Part shown: positions 12,001 through 25,335 of the stretch, piece by piece | Numbering within the stretch: position 1 is the first letter of the stretch | Layout: each line of letters opens with the position of its first letter | Assembly: GCF_021134715.1 (NCBI RefSeq) | Contig: NC_060017.1 | Location: 1,736,001-1,800,000 of the forward strand | Reading direction: 5' to 3' | Length of the DNA: 64,000 nucleotides | Source of the DNA: Daphnia pulex | Lineage: Eukaryota; Arthropoda; Branchiopoda; Diplostraca; Daphniidae | The notes under the pieces: generated by a model | What the model was told of the DNA's origin: nothing | The model's input: only the letters and a program-made list of their open reading frames with translations | Database searches by the model: none | Position numbers and translations under genes: made by a program

Positions 12001-13616
12001 AAACGACTCGAGCAGGAAAAAGGGGGAGACAACAAAGGTCGGTGTGATTGCGCAAGTGGATCGATTCGCGTTTCAGTTTCCACAGTAGCAACGAAACGAT
12101 CGTCACAAATCCACACGAAGGATCACAGCGAAAATTTATCGCTTTGAATTGAATGTGTTGCCGTGTTCGGCTTAATCTTGCCAGCCACCGAAAGAAAAAG
12201 TCTCACGAGTCGATGCCTTTTCATTGTCTAGCTTGTTTGTCGTTTAGCTTTTGCTTAGCGACTGTCGACCCAGGACCTTCCCTATGTTTGCTGGCGCTGC
12301 CAAACGGAAATGGAAAGAATTGTTGTTGCTTACCTGTCGAAGGAAATGGCCACCAGCGTGAATACACTGGCTGCCACAGTGACGTTGGCGATGAAATTGT
12401 TGACCGTGCAGTAGAAGCCACCGAACGGCCAGTGACTGAATAGGAAAATGACAAAAGTATTTTTTTTTTCAATAACAACGTTGGTCACATTTCTGACCAG
12501 CGCATCCATCACCTGTTGAGCATGAAGGTGAAATTGAAGATGCAATTGAAGAGCGACATGGTCAGGTCGGCCAAACTCAGGTTGACCTAAGATACATTAT
12601 TACACGTATCGAACGAATAAGTACGTTATTTCAACTCTCAATCAAAATTCGCAAAAATATTTTCAGTTGTTACCAAGAAGTAATTGGTGACTGTTTTCAT
12701 TCTTCGATGGGCTGATTGTTGGTGTTCAGAGTTCAGACATGAATATATTACAAGAATAATTTTATAATGTCATCCATCGCGGGGCAAACAACAACACGAT
12801 GTTTTTAACTCATCGTGGAAACTAAGATAACGAGTTAATAACCACGGATAACGAGTTCCTATTACGTATAATCATTTTTAATGATCCTATAAATACATAG
12901 TCATGCCCTGCAATGTGGGGACTTTCGTCATTCTATCTGGTAACATATAGTAAGCCAAACGGACTCTATATACGTGACCAGCTGACGATTGCAATTTGAT
13001 CCATCGTGATCCTTCCAACAGCTGATGAATAATCAATATTTTGAAGTAACGTGCATGCGGAGTAAATTCGGTAAACTAAATATGGTACTAAGCTACATGA
13101 TGTAATGAGGGACTGACCGAGAACAATCCAGGCGACCAGAGTGTTGCCCACGATGGCAACGAAGAGCATGAGCGTGAAAATAGCGATCCACGAAGTCCTT
13201 TGCGGCCACGGCATCAAGTAAGGCGACGAGTAGTTGTCCGACACGTTATTATCACCACTTGCACCGTCATAATCGCTGCCGTTGTACATCACATCACTGG
13301 AACTCGACGTGTCGTTGTCGCCCTCGCCACCGCCAACAATCACCGATAAAGTAGACAAGGTAGTGTTGAAAATCCGGAATGGTATGGAGGTGGTAACAAG
13401 CCCGTCGTCGGCCAGAAGCAACCCATCACTTGGCAATAGACCCGGTAAACTCAAGTGCCCAGTGACGTTGGTGTGATTGTCAAGTTGCCGGTGCTGATGC
13501 TGATTGTGGTCGGGACTGGCCGGTGAATCCCGGAGAAGGTAGAAGAGGAAAATTGGAGGGCGCAGCCAATTGTCGTCCACATCTTCCCGCTGGGATTCGT
13601 CGACGTTGGCGTTCAT
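2623..13616 (-). CDS. Tachykinin (neurokinin)-type G protein-coupled receptor
   Basis: Class A neuropeptide receptor of the plasma membrane, of the tachykinin/natalisin receptor family. Exons (high to low): 13616-13118, 12711-12674, 12586-12513, 12435-12334, 9808-9674, 8750-8670, 8588-8438, 8265-8069, 7849-7707, then a last exon at 3053-2623 (616 aa) or 4774-4293 (633 aa). All phases close. The extracellular N-terminus is about 140 residues with seven N-glycosylation sequons. TM1 (IAIFTLMLFVAIVGNTLVAW) is followed by the family signatures HRRMKTVTNYFL, NLSLADL, NSHWPFG and CTVNNFIANVTVAASVFTL. Then come the TM3 motif DRYIAIVHPL, WPDG in extracellular loop 2, KRKVVRM before TM6, CWLPYH in TM6 and NPLVYYYMN in TM7. 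After TM7, FRQYFKTVLC fits the usual helix 8 with a palmitoylation cysteine. The family is known to couple to Gq/calcium. Whether the ligand is a tachykinin or natalisin cannot be told from sequence. The start is the first ATG of the long first exon; 5' UTR exons were not found. Confidence 0.93.
3647..3672. repeat. Short perfect inverted repeat (10-bp arms, 6-nt loop)
   Basis: CTCCGTGTCT and its exact reverse complement AGACACGGAG are separated by GTGGTG. The hairpin lies between the two alternative last exons of the receptor gene, so it would be transcribed when exon A is used. Function is unknown. Confidence 0.6.
4101..4106 (-). terminator. Poly(A) signal AATAAA for receptor last exon B
   Basis: TTTATT on the plus strand reads AATAAA in the direction of the receptor gene, about 190 nt past the stop codon of the 4774-4293 exon. 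A second copy lies near 4119. This supports 4774-4293 as a genuine terminal exon. Confidence 0.5.
4293..4774 (-). CDS. Alternative last exon B of the tachykinin receptor
   Basis: The acceptor AG lies at 4776-4775. The two leading bases GT complete the split glycine codon from donor 7707 (Pro-Gly-Pro), then 159 codons run to TAA 4295-4293. The tail is rich in His, Ser, Asn and Gln (SHHHGL, HSSSSHSNSRHS, CCHYHHQHQQ) and also has an NC/RC-containing end. An AATAAA follows at 4106-4101. The frame is the same as for exon A, so both transcripts would encode complete receptors differing only in the cytoplasmic tail. Confidence 0.7.
10902..10914. repeat. Poly(G) run of 13
   Basis: Thirteen consecutive G residues inside the 2.5-kb intron of the receptor gene (between exons ending 12334 and starting 9808). 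Such runs are prone to length error and may form G-quadruplex structure. Confidence 0.9.
11252..11267. repeat. (AC)8 microsatellite
   Basis: Eight AC units in the long intron of the receptor gene, followed by an AT-rich tail. Confidence 0.85.
11725..11750. repeat. Poly(A) tract of 26
   Basis: Uninterrupted run of 26 A in the long intron of the receptor gene. It could be a retroposed tail, but no retrogene or target-site duplication is recognisable next to it. Confidence 0.85.
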
Positions 13617-16600
13617 GATCCGGTACGCTGATTCAGCTCAGATCGGCCCAACATTCAATTGCCAGTACCTTGTTATAAGAGAACAAGAAATAGCGTACAT
13701 TGATCAAAGAATTCCGAGTTCGTCTTATATATGGTATAGACGAGCCTTTATTAATGAAACAAGGCGCTATTCTTGATCGGTGGTGCCGTGCAACTATACA
13801 ATAGCATCCACACATTGGAATATACTCTTTGACTCTCCACACTGCGATTTCTTTGAAGGAAGCCCCAGAAAGCTTGCGGTATCTATGTCAGCCTATGCAA
13901 TAATGAGCTCTAATGAGCTTTTCTTTCTTTCTCATTCTGCAGCATTTATGGCAAACCTACTCTTCCCATCAAATATATTGCGCCGCAAGTGCAAACGTGA
14001 AAGCCAATTGCGCGAATGATTTGCAGTAAAGTAAGAAATGCAGTACCTCTTGTAATAAGCTTTTGTTCACTGCTGCTAATACACGAGGCTTTTTGATACA
14101 TTGGCGTATATATATCTGCCCATACGCCTATGTTTCTGTACAGCTAGAATAAAGGGGGAAGAAAAAAAAATAAAAGGTGACACTATAATGCGCCATGTAT
14201 CGATCGACCTTTTACCTTTGCGTCTTTCATTGACGACGACATTAGCAGCAACTGAAACCCGAACTAAAATTGATGTGCGTACTAATAGGTGTTACGACAA
14301 CACCGATCGTAATGGCTACTGAGGACATGTTCACAATCATGATAGCCTGGATCGACGGCAATTGCTGACCGAAGTGACACCTAAAAAGTATAGCACCATA
14401 GCTAGGAGCATTTCTGGCTGATGGGTGGCGCATCATCAACGGCCAGCCAAACACTACTAAATTTACTGCCTTTGGGCCCCGTTGTTTCATCTAGAATTCT
14501 GCTGTCCTTTAAAACGTGATCCCAATTCCTTAGATATTGCTGGCCGGAATAATATGTCAGATTGACATAGTCCAAGACTAATTTGCTTATACAAACGAAA
14601 TCCCTTAGATTTCAAACTTGACATAAATCTCCATAGTAACTTTGTGGAGTTTTCCTAGTATGTATGTATATAGCTATGAATCATAGTAGCTCAAATGCCA
14701 ATGATAATGAAGCTACAGATTCTAGATAATTCGTTTTATAATAAGACATTTTCAACGTCATAGAGTTGATCATATTACATTTCTCAGCGCCAGCTGTGAC
14801 GACACCATGACGCAAAATGTAATTTCTTGAATTTGTTGTTAAATGAAAGATGGTGATCGTCCCAGCACCGATTCGCAGGTGTACTTATAATATGCGATTC
14901 CATCATGCTGTCATGATGGAATATGGTCATCATTTAATAACTTAATTGACTTATTGCGCGTTGAGCCGGCGGTGGATGTTGTTTCTGAAACGTATCGATT
15001 GCTTTTTATGTTCCGGTTTGAACAGTAGCGGAAGTATATAATATCAGCGCCTCAACCAGCTACCGTAACGTCTTCCTTGTTGTTTTAGGTAGACTATTCC
15101 ATATTATTAGCCTACACAGAGCGGGTCCAATATCTGTGGAATTTCAAATAGATTTAATAAAAGAGGACAACGTGATCTTGTCACTCTAGACCCCTTGCTC
15201 ATTCACCTGCTTAGGTCTCCCCTCGGTTGGCTCAGGTTGGCAATTACTATCTCAGTTACGTTATTACTAGATGGATAGAAAAGAGGAAGAGTAAGGCGCA
15301 GGTACTGTATTGTAGCTAAGAATGCATCGTGTCCAACAACGTCAAAAATTGTCGGTCCTTTCAGTGAATATTGAATCTCAGCCGGTATCAATATCACATG
15401 CCTTTCGTTTCGTAAATGATACGTGCTGAAATCGCGATGAGAGCCGCGCAGAGATGCCTTGGCGTTGAAACGAGAACTCGACCGCGCATCCCAGCAGTTC
15501 GGTGATTGATCGGTCTGCCAGCAGGCAGCATCAAAAGTAGAGTTAGCGTTTCGCAATCAGAGACGGCGATGGAGAGTCGCTGCATGGAAGATAGCTACTT
15601 TACTATAGAGAGATGAGTTCTACTTCTACTATTTATACTCGGACGGTGACAACTCGCGGAGCAGCAGTCGAGTTGAATCACAGACTTGATCAGAGATGCA
15701 GATATGTCGCCATGGGAGTTGGCTGCATTATTGAGTCATTTTCGACGGCAAGAAAAAGAAAAACCCCAGTCGGGGGGAGAAATTCACTTATTGGGACTGC
15801 AATGCTCATTGCAGGCGATCGCCATACGAACTAGAGTTGGCCAAAGCAGTTAGATCCACTATACTGTACTATAGCTGTACATTGTTCGAAAATTGATATT
15901 TTTTTCTTTCAGTCGCCGGCCCGCAGGGGGAACCGGGGAACTCACGTGCCGCTATTTTCTTATTATTGCCGTTCCATAAGACAACGCAGCCCACGTATAC
16001 TCCAGTGGATATTCTCCGACTGCTTCTCGAGTTGGAATTCACTTTTCCTTCGTGCACACATTTTTCTCTGCGATGTTGTGTGTGTATACAGTCTGCTTCT
16101 ATTATTATTCGCGCTGCTGTGTGAGAGGGCGACGACGACAGAGGCGAGCTATATACTGCAGCCTGCTGGGCAAACATATTCATACATAAGGAACGCACCA
16201 TGTCAGCAGTGTGCTGCAATATAGTCCCCTATGCTGTTTTATTAAGTTATCCTAGCACACTTTGCGCGTCGTCATCATTCCCTTTATATGTCTAAATAAC
16301 GGGTCCATGTATTTATTCACCCCCGCCTTCTTTTTTTAATCCAGGGCTGGCTCCGCTGTTTACGCAGTGCAACTATACTGGCTCTCGCGCTCGATAGGAT
16401 AACGCCCTCGCAAAATTCCGTCGACACCGGCGACCCCCGATCCACTTAATCAATGCTCAAATGTTCTTTTATCTAGTATAGGCCACACAAATTTATTAGA
16501 CTTTAGGTTCCATCGCGATCGACAGGAATTGCGGTTGGCTCAGACTCAATAATTTCTCAATGTATAACAACGCGGATAAGATATCGGACGCCAAACTTAG

Positions 16601-19600
16601 GTTTTTATTATTAGCTCTCATTCGCTTCCTTTTTCGAATGTTAACGTGTATTATTATTAATTCTCAAGGCAAATGCAAGCAACTTGCCAAATAGCTCACT
16701 ACTGCTGCTGATACGCTCGTTCCGACTAAATACGAGTTCGGGCAACCACACACTGATGGATAGTTTCCGCTCGCCTTCGGAAGAATTAGTGTTTCGAGGT
16801 GATGTCGCGGGGTGCACATCTAACTCGTCGATACACCATCGTGAGCGTCTAGAAAATCGAAAGAGCGATGATATAGATCTCTAAGCTATGTGATGATGAT
16901 CTCGATCCACTCGTTCGGAGCAACGGAAATAGCCACACGATTGATGTTTGTCACGAAATTCCCGCTCGTCTTTGTGTCTGGCGTGTAGCGCTGGGATGTA
17001 GGGAGACGTCATGTATCGAGACTTTGACCTATTACACATCTTCATGACTTTGGTGGGTTTCAAAAAAAAAAAAAAGGCAAACTCGTACGCCAGCATTGGT
17101 TGCGCTTGGTAACGTCGTCCTTTTTTTGCTCGTATAAGTGGGGGAAAAAAGAGAAACTCGCCGACAACTTGAATGATGGCTGATACTTCAAACGCATCCC
17201 GTGGATATTTTTGTATACATCTGAACAAGTTTTCAATGCGAGAGCTGAAGTTTGCTGACGATCGCTGACTTTCCTTTTCTTCCTTTTTTTTTTATATTTT
17301 TTAAAGCATCGATTTCTTCCATCATTTTAAAACCCGACCGTACATACGTAGATTGTATGCACAAGGCATCCAAATAGAGGTAATAGAGATATGCTCCTCT
17401 AGTCTGACGGAGATGCTGCTAGCTGTACTGCCGGTCGCATACGACGGATGACGACTGCCGGATCGTTATTACACGCCCCGTCAATTTTCATTGTGGTTTG
17501 TTCGCTTCTCCTTCTATACGGTTGTCGTCGTCGTAAACACCGCCCTCCAACTCCTCTCTACTTCAGCAGTCAGAGTATTAATTACAAGCTCTTTATATTA
17601 GCCGCTGCTCCTTATGCAATACCGGACATGCTTTGTTGATGTCTACACATATCATCATCCGTGACACTCATTACTCATTAGCATGACATTTGCGAGTCGG
17701 AATCAAATTCTGACGTTTCAATTTTTGGGCTGTCAGTCCCCCGTTGCCATTGAGAACGGAAAGCGGCTGGCATAAGTTGAGTGGTTCATTCATCAATGCG
17801 AGTGATCTGATTTACATAGACGTTGCGCTCATTCAAAAAAGAATAAAGGGAAATTCGAAGAAATCGATCCGCTCTGCATTTTCTACGACTTCCCGAAAAA
17901 ATAAAAAAGAACTCCCCCTCAATATCATTTCGCTCTACGTGAAATCGGCATATTATTAATAGCTTAAAGAAATTTTTCGTGATCGACTTGATCGACACAA
18001 TAACGGATGTGTGTAGTAGCCTATACAGAATGATTGGGAATATATGGACTATTTTTTACTGCTGGCCTGGCCCGGCTAGCTGGCTGTGTAGTAATCCTAT
18101 AAGGACTTAAGACTTTGACTTATATTTTGAGCCTTTCGACTGCGTTTCTCAGTCTGGCGCCCGGCTTCCGCCAGGCTAATTAAGCTGTCGAGCTAGCTGT
18201 AATTAAGAGGCCAATCGAAACAGTCAATTTTCTTTCGTTCGCTTCATCACTTTCTCAGCCGTTCTCATTATCTTGAGGGACTTTTCTTTGTCTTTTGGCA
18301 TCACCATTCCACCGCAGAAAAAAATGGTTGAAAAATCGAATCCTTTTTTCTTTTTTGCGTGTGTGTGTGTTTGGAGTATTTCAGTCCCTTTTGGCTAAGC
18401 TTGCAAACAGCGAATCATCTTGGCCCACGGATTGGGCATAACAAACAAAAAAGACAACGACCTCTGATGATGGTTCATGCTCTTAATTGCCAATTCCCTG
18501 TCTCCCATAGTCTTCTCTGTTTGAGAACCAAGAGATCAACTTTCAAAGGATTTTCAACTTGCAAAAAATAATTTAAAAAAAAATCCAATTTTAAATTGAC
18601 AAAAGTTATTTGCTGCCAGTCAAGGGAGATTGCTGGCGGTCGGCTGTTTTGTTATAGGTATATTGTTTTGATCTTCATTCACAATATAATTGGGGTCGTT
18701 GATGATGAATAGACAATTCCATTTGAAAGCTAATTAGTACTGGAATTAACATGACATTTGCCGCGCCTTATTTCGCAAGAATAGTGAAATTCATGAAAAT
18801 TCAGCCAATTTTCAGCAGTTCTAGCTGGCTCCTAATATACGATCTGAATCAAAAGAAGAGCCTGCGCGCTCATGTCGCCTCTCATCATAAGCGAATTAGG
18901 CTAGCATGACGACGGCGCACCTAAAAATGACATTATTGCTTAGTCGTCCTTGCTCGATAACTTGAGAGAACTATATCGCGGATTATTGTCATCGCAGTTC
19001 AGTTGGTTCAGTAGTTCACCATGGAAACTGAAAAATTCCTCTAATGCACCAATAAAAAAGTAGCGAGAAAGAAAAGCTAATGTCATGAGGTCCCGCTATG
19101 ATTACATTTACTGTACGTGATGGATAAGCTGTCGCCATGGCCACCAAGACGTCAAAGGATAACTCGATTTATTTTAATTCTATAGCGGTCAGAAGGAGCC
19201 ATACGTCAAGAATAAAAAATAACTTGCCGGTTGTCTTTGCTGCCTGCCTTGTCCAGTGACGACGTTGTGCTCCTCCTCCTCCGCTCCTCCAACTGGCTTT
19301 GATGGCCGTGACGGGGTCCCAAAAGAAATCGACTCGACTGAAGTTAACGATGACAGAAAACGAGCACATCCGATGCCATCTCATCTCCAGACAGCTACAC
19401 ACACATCTACAAGTTGGCACTGACGAGTCACTCGGCTACGAGAAACAGTCAAAACTCGTTGGGCATGACGTTATAATCAAAGCGCCATCAAAATTCCAGC
19501 AGCATTGTGCGACAGATTTCCATAGCGCGCGTTTGGGTAAGTAATGAATAACAATATTCTGCACGGCGGCACAGCACTTGTTTAGAAAAATGATAAAAAC

Positions 19601-22600
19601 CAAAAGTAAAACTATTTCGGAATTTAGGAAAAAAAAAGTAGAGGCCGATGGGGCTCTCTGTTTTAGTCTACGTGAAGATGTCGACGTCGACACGCAGGAC
19701 AGCGCAGCACAGGACCCGTGTGCAGCACTTCCACCCAGCGACTGAGCGCTCCAACTGGGTCAGCCGCTGCTTTTTCTTGTCTGTATCTATATGTGCTCCT
19801 GCTTTCGGGTAGCATTACATGTAGCTGTGCGTGATGGGCTACAGCAGGAGTAGTATAGCTTTCCTTCTCCCGGGTTAAGCTGGAACGTTCTGCGTAATAC
19901 TTATACCGGCGCGGGCTAATACGTACCAATTTAGTAGCTACTAACCTACTATATAGGCCAGTGAACACGGCGTGGGTTGCCGACATAAGAGAGCAAATAA
20001 AGTTATACACATAATACAATTTAAAGTATTCTTTTCTAAAGTGTCTATAGTGGAGGGGCGGGGGTGATGGTAGACTGCACGAGGGAAGGAACAAAATCAC
20101 GATGAATGCTGCAACAAAGACGCACTCTGCGTGAATGTAAAATAATTAACGGAATATTCAAATCCGTGGGTCCTCGCCGTCTACAGTATTTTCGCTTCTA
20201 TTGATTTCGTCGACACAAAACTACGGGGGCAAACTCACGTATTGAACTTTCCAGTGAACTTGGAATTCTCTACTATCATTAGAAGAAATCAAGTTCCTCT
20301 TTTGAAGATTTAATGCTATGGAAAATGCATTACCTATGAGTCTATGACCTACGCATGTTCTCGGTCACATGCTGACGTTATTTTTAAAATGTCATCACTG
20401 ATAGACGGATAAATAAGAAAAAGAGTCACCCACATACTATATTCCCTGGTGGTTGAGGCTGGGTACCGTGTAGTTAAGCACCGAAATTCAGCATTATTCG
20501 AATTCATAAATATTATGCAATCTCTACTTATTCTTGACTCTGTTGGCGTTCCGTAAAGACAGCACTCTGGCAAATCTTTTCCTTCGTTCTATACTGCACT
20601 CCAAGTTCTCATCCGACCCTGGAGCAATCTAAGCGCATCAGCATCAGCGTACACGTCGGTATCTAAGTATAGACTATTATGCATGCAAAAAAAAAGGAAT
20701 CATAGAAGTTAAAAAAAAGTGCATAATTGATTTGTTTGCCCTTTAACTCAAGTCCAGCATGTCAGCCAACGCGAAGAACTTTTGATGCATTTTACAATCT
20801 TCTGCTGCTGTAGTTTATACTTGACCGTATCGATACATAACATTTACTGCGTCGGAAACTACCCTACATAGTATAGATAATTGAAAAAAGTTATTTTTTT
20901 CTCTTCACGAATCATGCCTTCGTATAAAAACATTCCATTTCCCTCGTTGATGGTACGCCTTTATCCGCCTTATTCGTCAGTTCCGATCTTCTGAATAACT
21001 TTCACTCACGTTGGGGCGTTTCGGTCGTCGAAAAGGAAATAAATTTTCAATGTGGAGCTGTAAAAAAAAACTTTGATGTCGTTCCAGGCTTTGAAAGTTA
21101 TTCTATGCAAACTGATACAACATGCACTAGTCACCTGTTCTTCTTTTCAATCAAGACTTCAAAAAAAAGAAAATCTGTGCGGAGTGTAGCAACAATTTAT
21201 TATTCAACGTCCCCAACGCTATTGGTCCATTTCTATCGAACCCTAACTACAAGCCTAACTATTTAAATTTTTGACGATCGATTTTCTTTGTTTCTACATC
21301 CGAGTCCCCAACTCTCAAACACATTAGTCTATATCCTATGGATGTTATTTAGATGTTTATCTTTGACGTTTCACGGTGTTCCAATAAAGAAAATGCTTGA
21401 TGGAAAATGGCAGAATAGCTTTATAGACATATATAGCACACGGCACACCGCTGTCTATGCGTACTCTTATTCTCTTGCTTTCCCAAAAATGAAAGAATGA
21501 AAAATTGAAAGGTGAATCATAAAAATTGCAATCGCTGAATTTTATCAGGATTGCTTTGAATCGTATACAATTCATAGTGAACATTAATATAGCATCACGA
21601 ATTCACGAATCATTCTGCCTGCAAGAGAAGCGCAATAATGCATTTGATATTATTAGCTGCTATAAGTGGATTGTTTGTGAGGTTGACCGTGATTTGATTT
21701 GGTCGGACAAACGAATACCGCGCCTACCCGAACAGTAATCACCTCGGTGATCACATCAATTGAAGACATGTATCATTCAAAGTAATGCACTGACTATTCC
21801 GATTATTCCATAACTCAAAGGAATGCCCAATTCCACAGAGAGACTCACAATAAAGCCAGTAACATCAAAAGTTTATTGAGACTGACCTGCTGCTCATGTT
21901 TGATCGATAGTTTTGAACGGGCCCGGATGCTGACGTAATCAAGGGCGAAATAAAGATTCTGATCATTATAATATGCTGAAGAATAATTTCGCATGGCATC
22001 TGTGCTATTCAACCCCTGTGACTTTCCATTCCAGTGTGAAAAGTTGCTGAGTGAAAAAAGTTTTTCAAGAATAATATCCGCCGTGAACGCGAGAAAACAA
22101 TCTTTTGACCTGGAAAGTTCATCAGGTATATATGCCACCGTGTTGTAAAGTTTATACCGGTGAGTGCCTGATACGCCCCGGCGAGGTTCTATATATATTT
22201 ACCATTAATGCCCATCAGGCTGCCTGGGCGCTGATCTATAAACCATAGGCTGTATTTACTTCAGGATTACTTAAGTGCTGCTGGGGTTGCTGGAAGGGAA
22301 AAAAGCTAACTTATTATTTGTTAACCTGCAGGCTGCAGCCCGGAGTTGAATGTGTAAGCATACCAAGTCTTTTCGCATTGACATCACGGTTCAAGTCGAT
22401 TGTAGAGTACACACAAAATCTTCGTAAAAAAGTGTCCTTTTGCGTGCATGTATGAAGATTGATGGACGTTGATAGACTTTGATACGATATGTCAAATTCC
22501 TGTCATTTCCATATTCGATTTTTTTTTCTCTTTTTTTCACGGTCGCGAAATTTTATGCACGCCTTATTCCCCGTTACGAGAGACATACGTCGTTTCCCAC

Positions 22601-25111
22601 CGAAACAAATTGAAACGCTCTGGTCGATTTACCAGGAGGGATTTTACAAACAACACGACAGCAGCAAATTCCCTCCATCCCTTTAAAGTCTTGGAGCGTG
22701 ATGCGCGAAATAGCCTACATTATTGACGACGGGAACCGTTATCGTGTTTTAAATCGGATTCCTCGGGCAAAGGGAACTTGACAATATTTTCCAAAAAAAT
22801 CCGCTCATCGCCAGTACAATTTTAATTCAAATTTACACGATTAACTTTAACGATCCAATTTTTTGGAGGAACTTTCCTGTTGAAGAATTTGACGTGCTGT
22901 CTTGCGAGGTGTCTTTTATGCTCAGAAAGATTAGAATACGACAAGAAATAAAATGACGGCAATCCCTTGAGCTGCTCCCATGAAAAAAACTAGAGGGAAC
23001 AATAAAAAATCGAACAGAGCAGGGCGTCCTATAGTCTATTTTCAATAATAGGAACAAATCAATAGACGCGTTACGATGATGAACTGCAATAAAACATTAC
23101 AGAATTTTTTTAGTCAATACCTACGCTGCCATTATTGTCTGATGTCTGTCTATGCAAATCGTTGAAAAAAAATTCTGGCGGAACGAAGTTATAGAATTGG
23201 AAGTTTGTTTCTTTCCTTTTTTTTCCCCATCAATTCACGATCGGCTGCTGTGTTGTGCCATCGAGGCTGGAAGATGAAACGACGCTAATACTGACGAAGT
23301 CGAGCTCGTATCATTAATTAACGAGTTGGAGGTGCACGCCTGATGTTCCGCCGAATGCTGCGGTGCCTATAATATACATAAGTTATTCCCGGTGGCGTTA
23401 AATTCAGCCGAACAAAAGAAAATCAATATGAAAGCCGATAAAAATGTCGGGAGCTGAAGTGCGAGGGTGTAATCATTTTTGTGAGAGTAAAATAGTGTAC
23501 ACAGGCATCGATTTTCACGGCGTCAGCAGCAACGCTGTCAGCGCAGGAATCCTGGCGGGAGTACGGGACGCGCTTTTGAAACGTGAATCTATAATAGAGA
23601 TGGATGTTTTTGCGCTTCATCTTTGTCATACTATAGCCGAAATATTATTATTGTTGTTGTGCAGTCTGGTGACACGTTCTGCCGATGCAGTTTTAATGAT
23701 CCTCTCTATATGCGCACCGATAAAATAAAAAAGAAAAGCGCGCCTATTTTTAAATATATGGGAGTTGAACAATGAACAACCTTTTCGTCACCTTTTGTAT
23801 TGACAAAAAAGGGTTTCCAAGAACTGCGTGGGTGTCGACTGTTGAACACACATCCCGGCAAGCGTCGGCATACATTAGAAAATAAATACAGATTTCGAAT
23901 ATGCTTGAACGGCGTCGATGAGCGTGAAAGGAAGTTGACTATTTTGTGTCAAACATGAAACAAGAAGAAATCGATACTACCGGTATATTTACTGCGAAAA
24001 AGGAAAATGTTTTATATCCCATTGATTACTGATCCTGTTCCGCGAATAACACTGGTACGGAGCGTAGGCCTAATTATCACCCACGTCGTGCGACTGTTTT
24101 GAGTGTTCTAAAAAATCTCGCATGTTCGCGTATATAATGACGTCGTTGGCGGTTCATAAAAAGTTCACCCGTCGAGTGGAAATGGGGAAAAAATCGCGTT
24201 AATGTGTAACATAATAGCGACGGCAATGGGAAACTCTAATGAAGGGAACTTGTCACTTATGCATAGTTACACTCGTCAGCGTCAGCTCTCGACATGATGA
24301 TGAGGATCAGCGCTGCACGGATTCACAAGTGTCGTCAATAATGACGATTTCATTTCGATCGGATGAAACTCCCGGGGAAAAAAAATGTATCACACTTGAT
24401 CTTGCACGCAGCATAGATATATAGGCTAAGTGCTGCAGTAGGTACGTTCACATCCGGGTTCTATAAATCAAATATCGAGTATTATTTCGTCTTGTTAAAA
24501 GGAATTTGAAGTAAACGGGCGCCAGTTCGACAAAGTTCAACGACACGCGGTTCAATAGCGTCAGCATACACTGAACTTTTGTTTCACTTTCTTGAAACAT
24601 TTCAATTTTGGTCATCACGAAAGAAAATGATGAGTGGCAGGATTTTTTTTTTTAATCTCTCAAAATTCGCAACAGTCATTTGGCGGTTAATTGCTATACC
24701 TATTTATATTGGTCTAGTGTATTCAATTATATGTAGGCCTGATAATGGACTTCTTTCCAGAGTATATTGACACGGCTGATGCGGAACCCCCATCATTTTG
24801 CTTATGAAATGAATAAGTGATTTATATATGCTGGGGATAAATGACGGAAGGAATATACCTACCTTTTCTGTGTTATTGATGTTCTTATCTCCCCTCGCAT
24901 TTCCTATATATATTTTGAATAAACACTTGGTTCCGTGTGATGCATAACACCCCCGACCAACCGGGAATGTTTAACGGGAGCTATGGCCTATCCTTTTTTT
25001 TTATTCATGTTTAGAACAGAAAAACCCAGAATGATTTCGTCATCACGCCAGGAGAAAAGGGGCACCTGCCATTGATCAGCGGGCCCAGCACCCATCGTCG
25101 ATACGAGTCGG
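13617..25111. other. 11.5-kb spacer with no recognised gene
   Basis: Open frames here are short (under about 145 codons), overlap each other on both strands, lack paired splice signals and show no family motifs. Contents noted: a perfect hairpin at 14897-14922, a short (GT)n near 18357-18370, two identical TAATTAAG homeodomain-type sites at 18177-18184 and 18200-18207, and scattered A or T runs. The 5' flank of the receptor gene (13617 upward) and the promoter of the astacin gene (right end) lie here. Confidence 0.6.
14897..14922. repeat. Perfect inverted repeat (11-bp arms, 4-nt loop)
   Basis: ATTCCATCATG, loop CTGT, then CATGATGGAAT. Pairing is perfect over 11 bp and stops at both outer ends. 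It is too short for a microRNA precursor and lies in non-genic DNA. Confidence 0.7.
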
Positions 25112-25119
25112 TATATAAA
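25112..25119 (+). promoter_or_regulatory. TATA box of the astacin gene
   Basis: TATATAAA followed by GGGCC, about 220 bp upstream of the first astacin ATG. The sequence and GC-rich flank fit a focused promoter, as expected of a highly expressed secreted enzyme. Transcription would start near 25143-25150, leaving a 5' UTR of roughly 190 nt. No second candidate TATA was seen closer to the ATG. Confidence 0.55.
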
Positions 25120-25335
25120 GGGCCATAATGAGAGTTTGGAAAAGAGTCTTGCACAAGTTTCGATTGAGTGTAGCTCGTCCTGGGGCAACAGCGATCGCCA
25201 GTGTTTAGATTTCCCCCCGTGTTTATTATTACCCGTCCATTTGATTACCAGCACGGTGCTTTTTGTTACCCCTTTCAGCTTCAATTAGCTATTTAGCGAC
25301 GTAATTAATTGAATACGTGACCTTCTACACATATA

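Noticed and set aside
16881..17228. 115-codon minus-strand open frame
   Set aside because: No start context, splice signals or family motif; contains a phenylalanine run from a poly(A) tract.
19280..19310. Sequence resembling the mature miR-2 family (CTGGCTTTGATGGCC)
   Set aside because: The conserved seed ATCACAG is absent and no hairpin partner is visible.
19663..20100. 145-codon minus-strand open frame
   Set aside because: Composition looks random, no motifs, overlapped by unrelated frames; no splice or poly(A) support.
23444..23728. 94-codon plus-strand open frame with a fair ATG context (AAAATGTC)
   Set aside because: No recognisable domain, no signal peptide at the start, and low expectation in a gene-poor region; kept only as a very weak small-ORF candidate.
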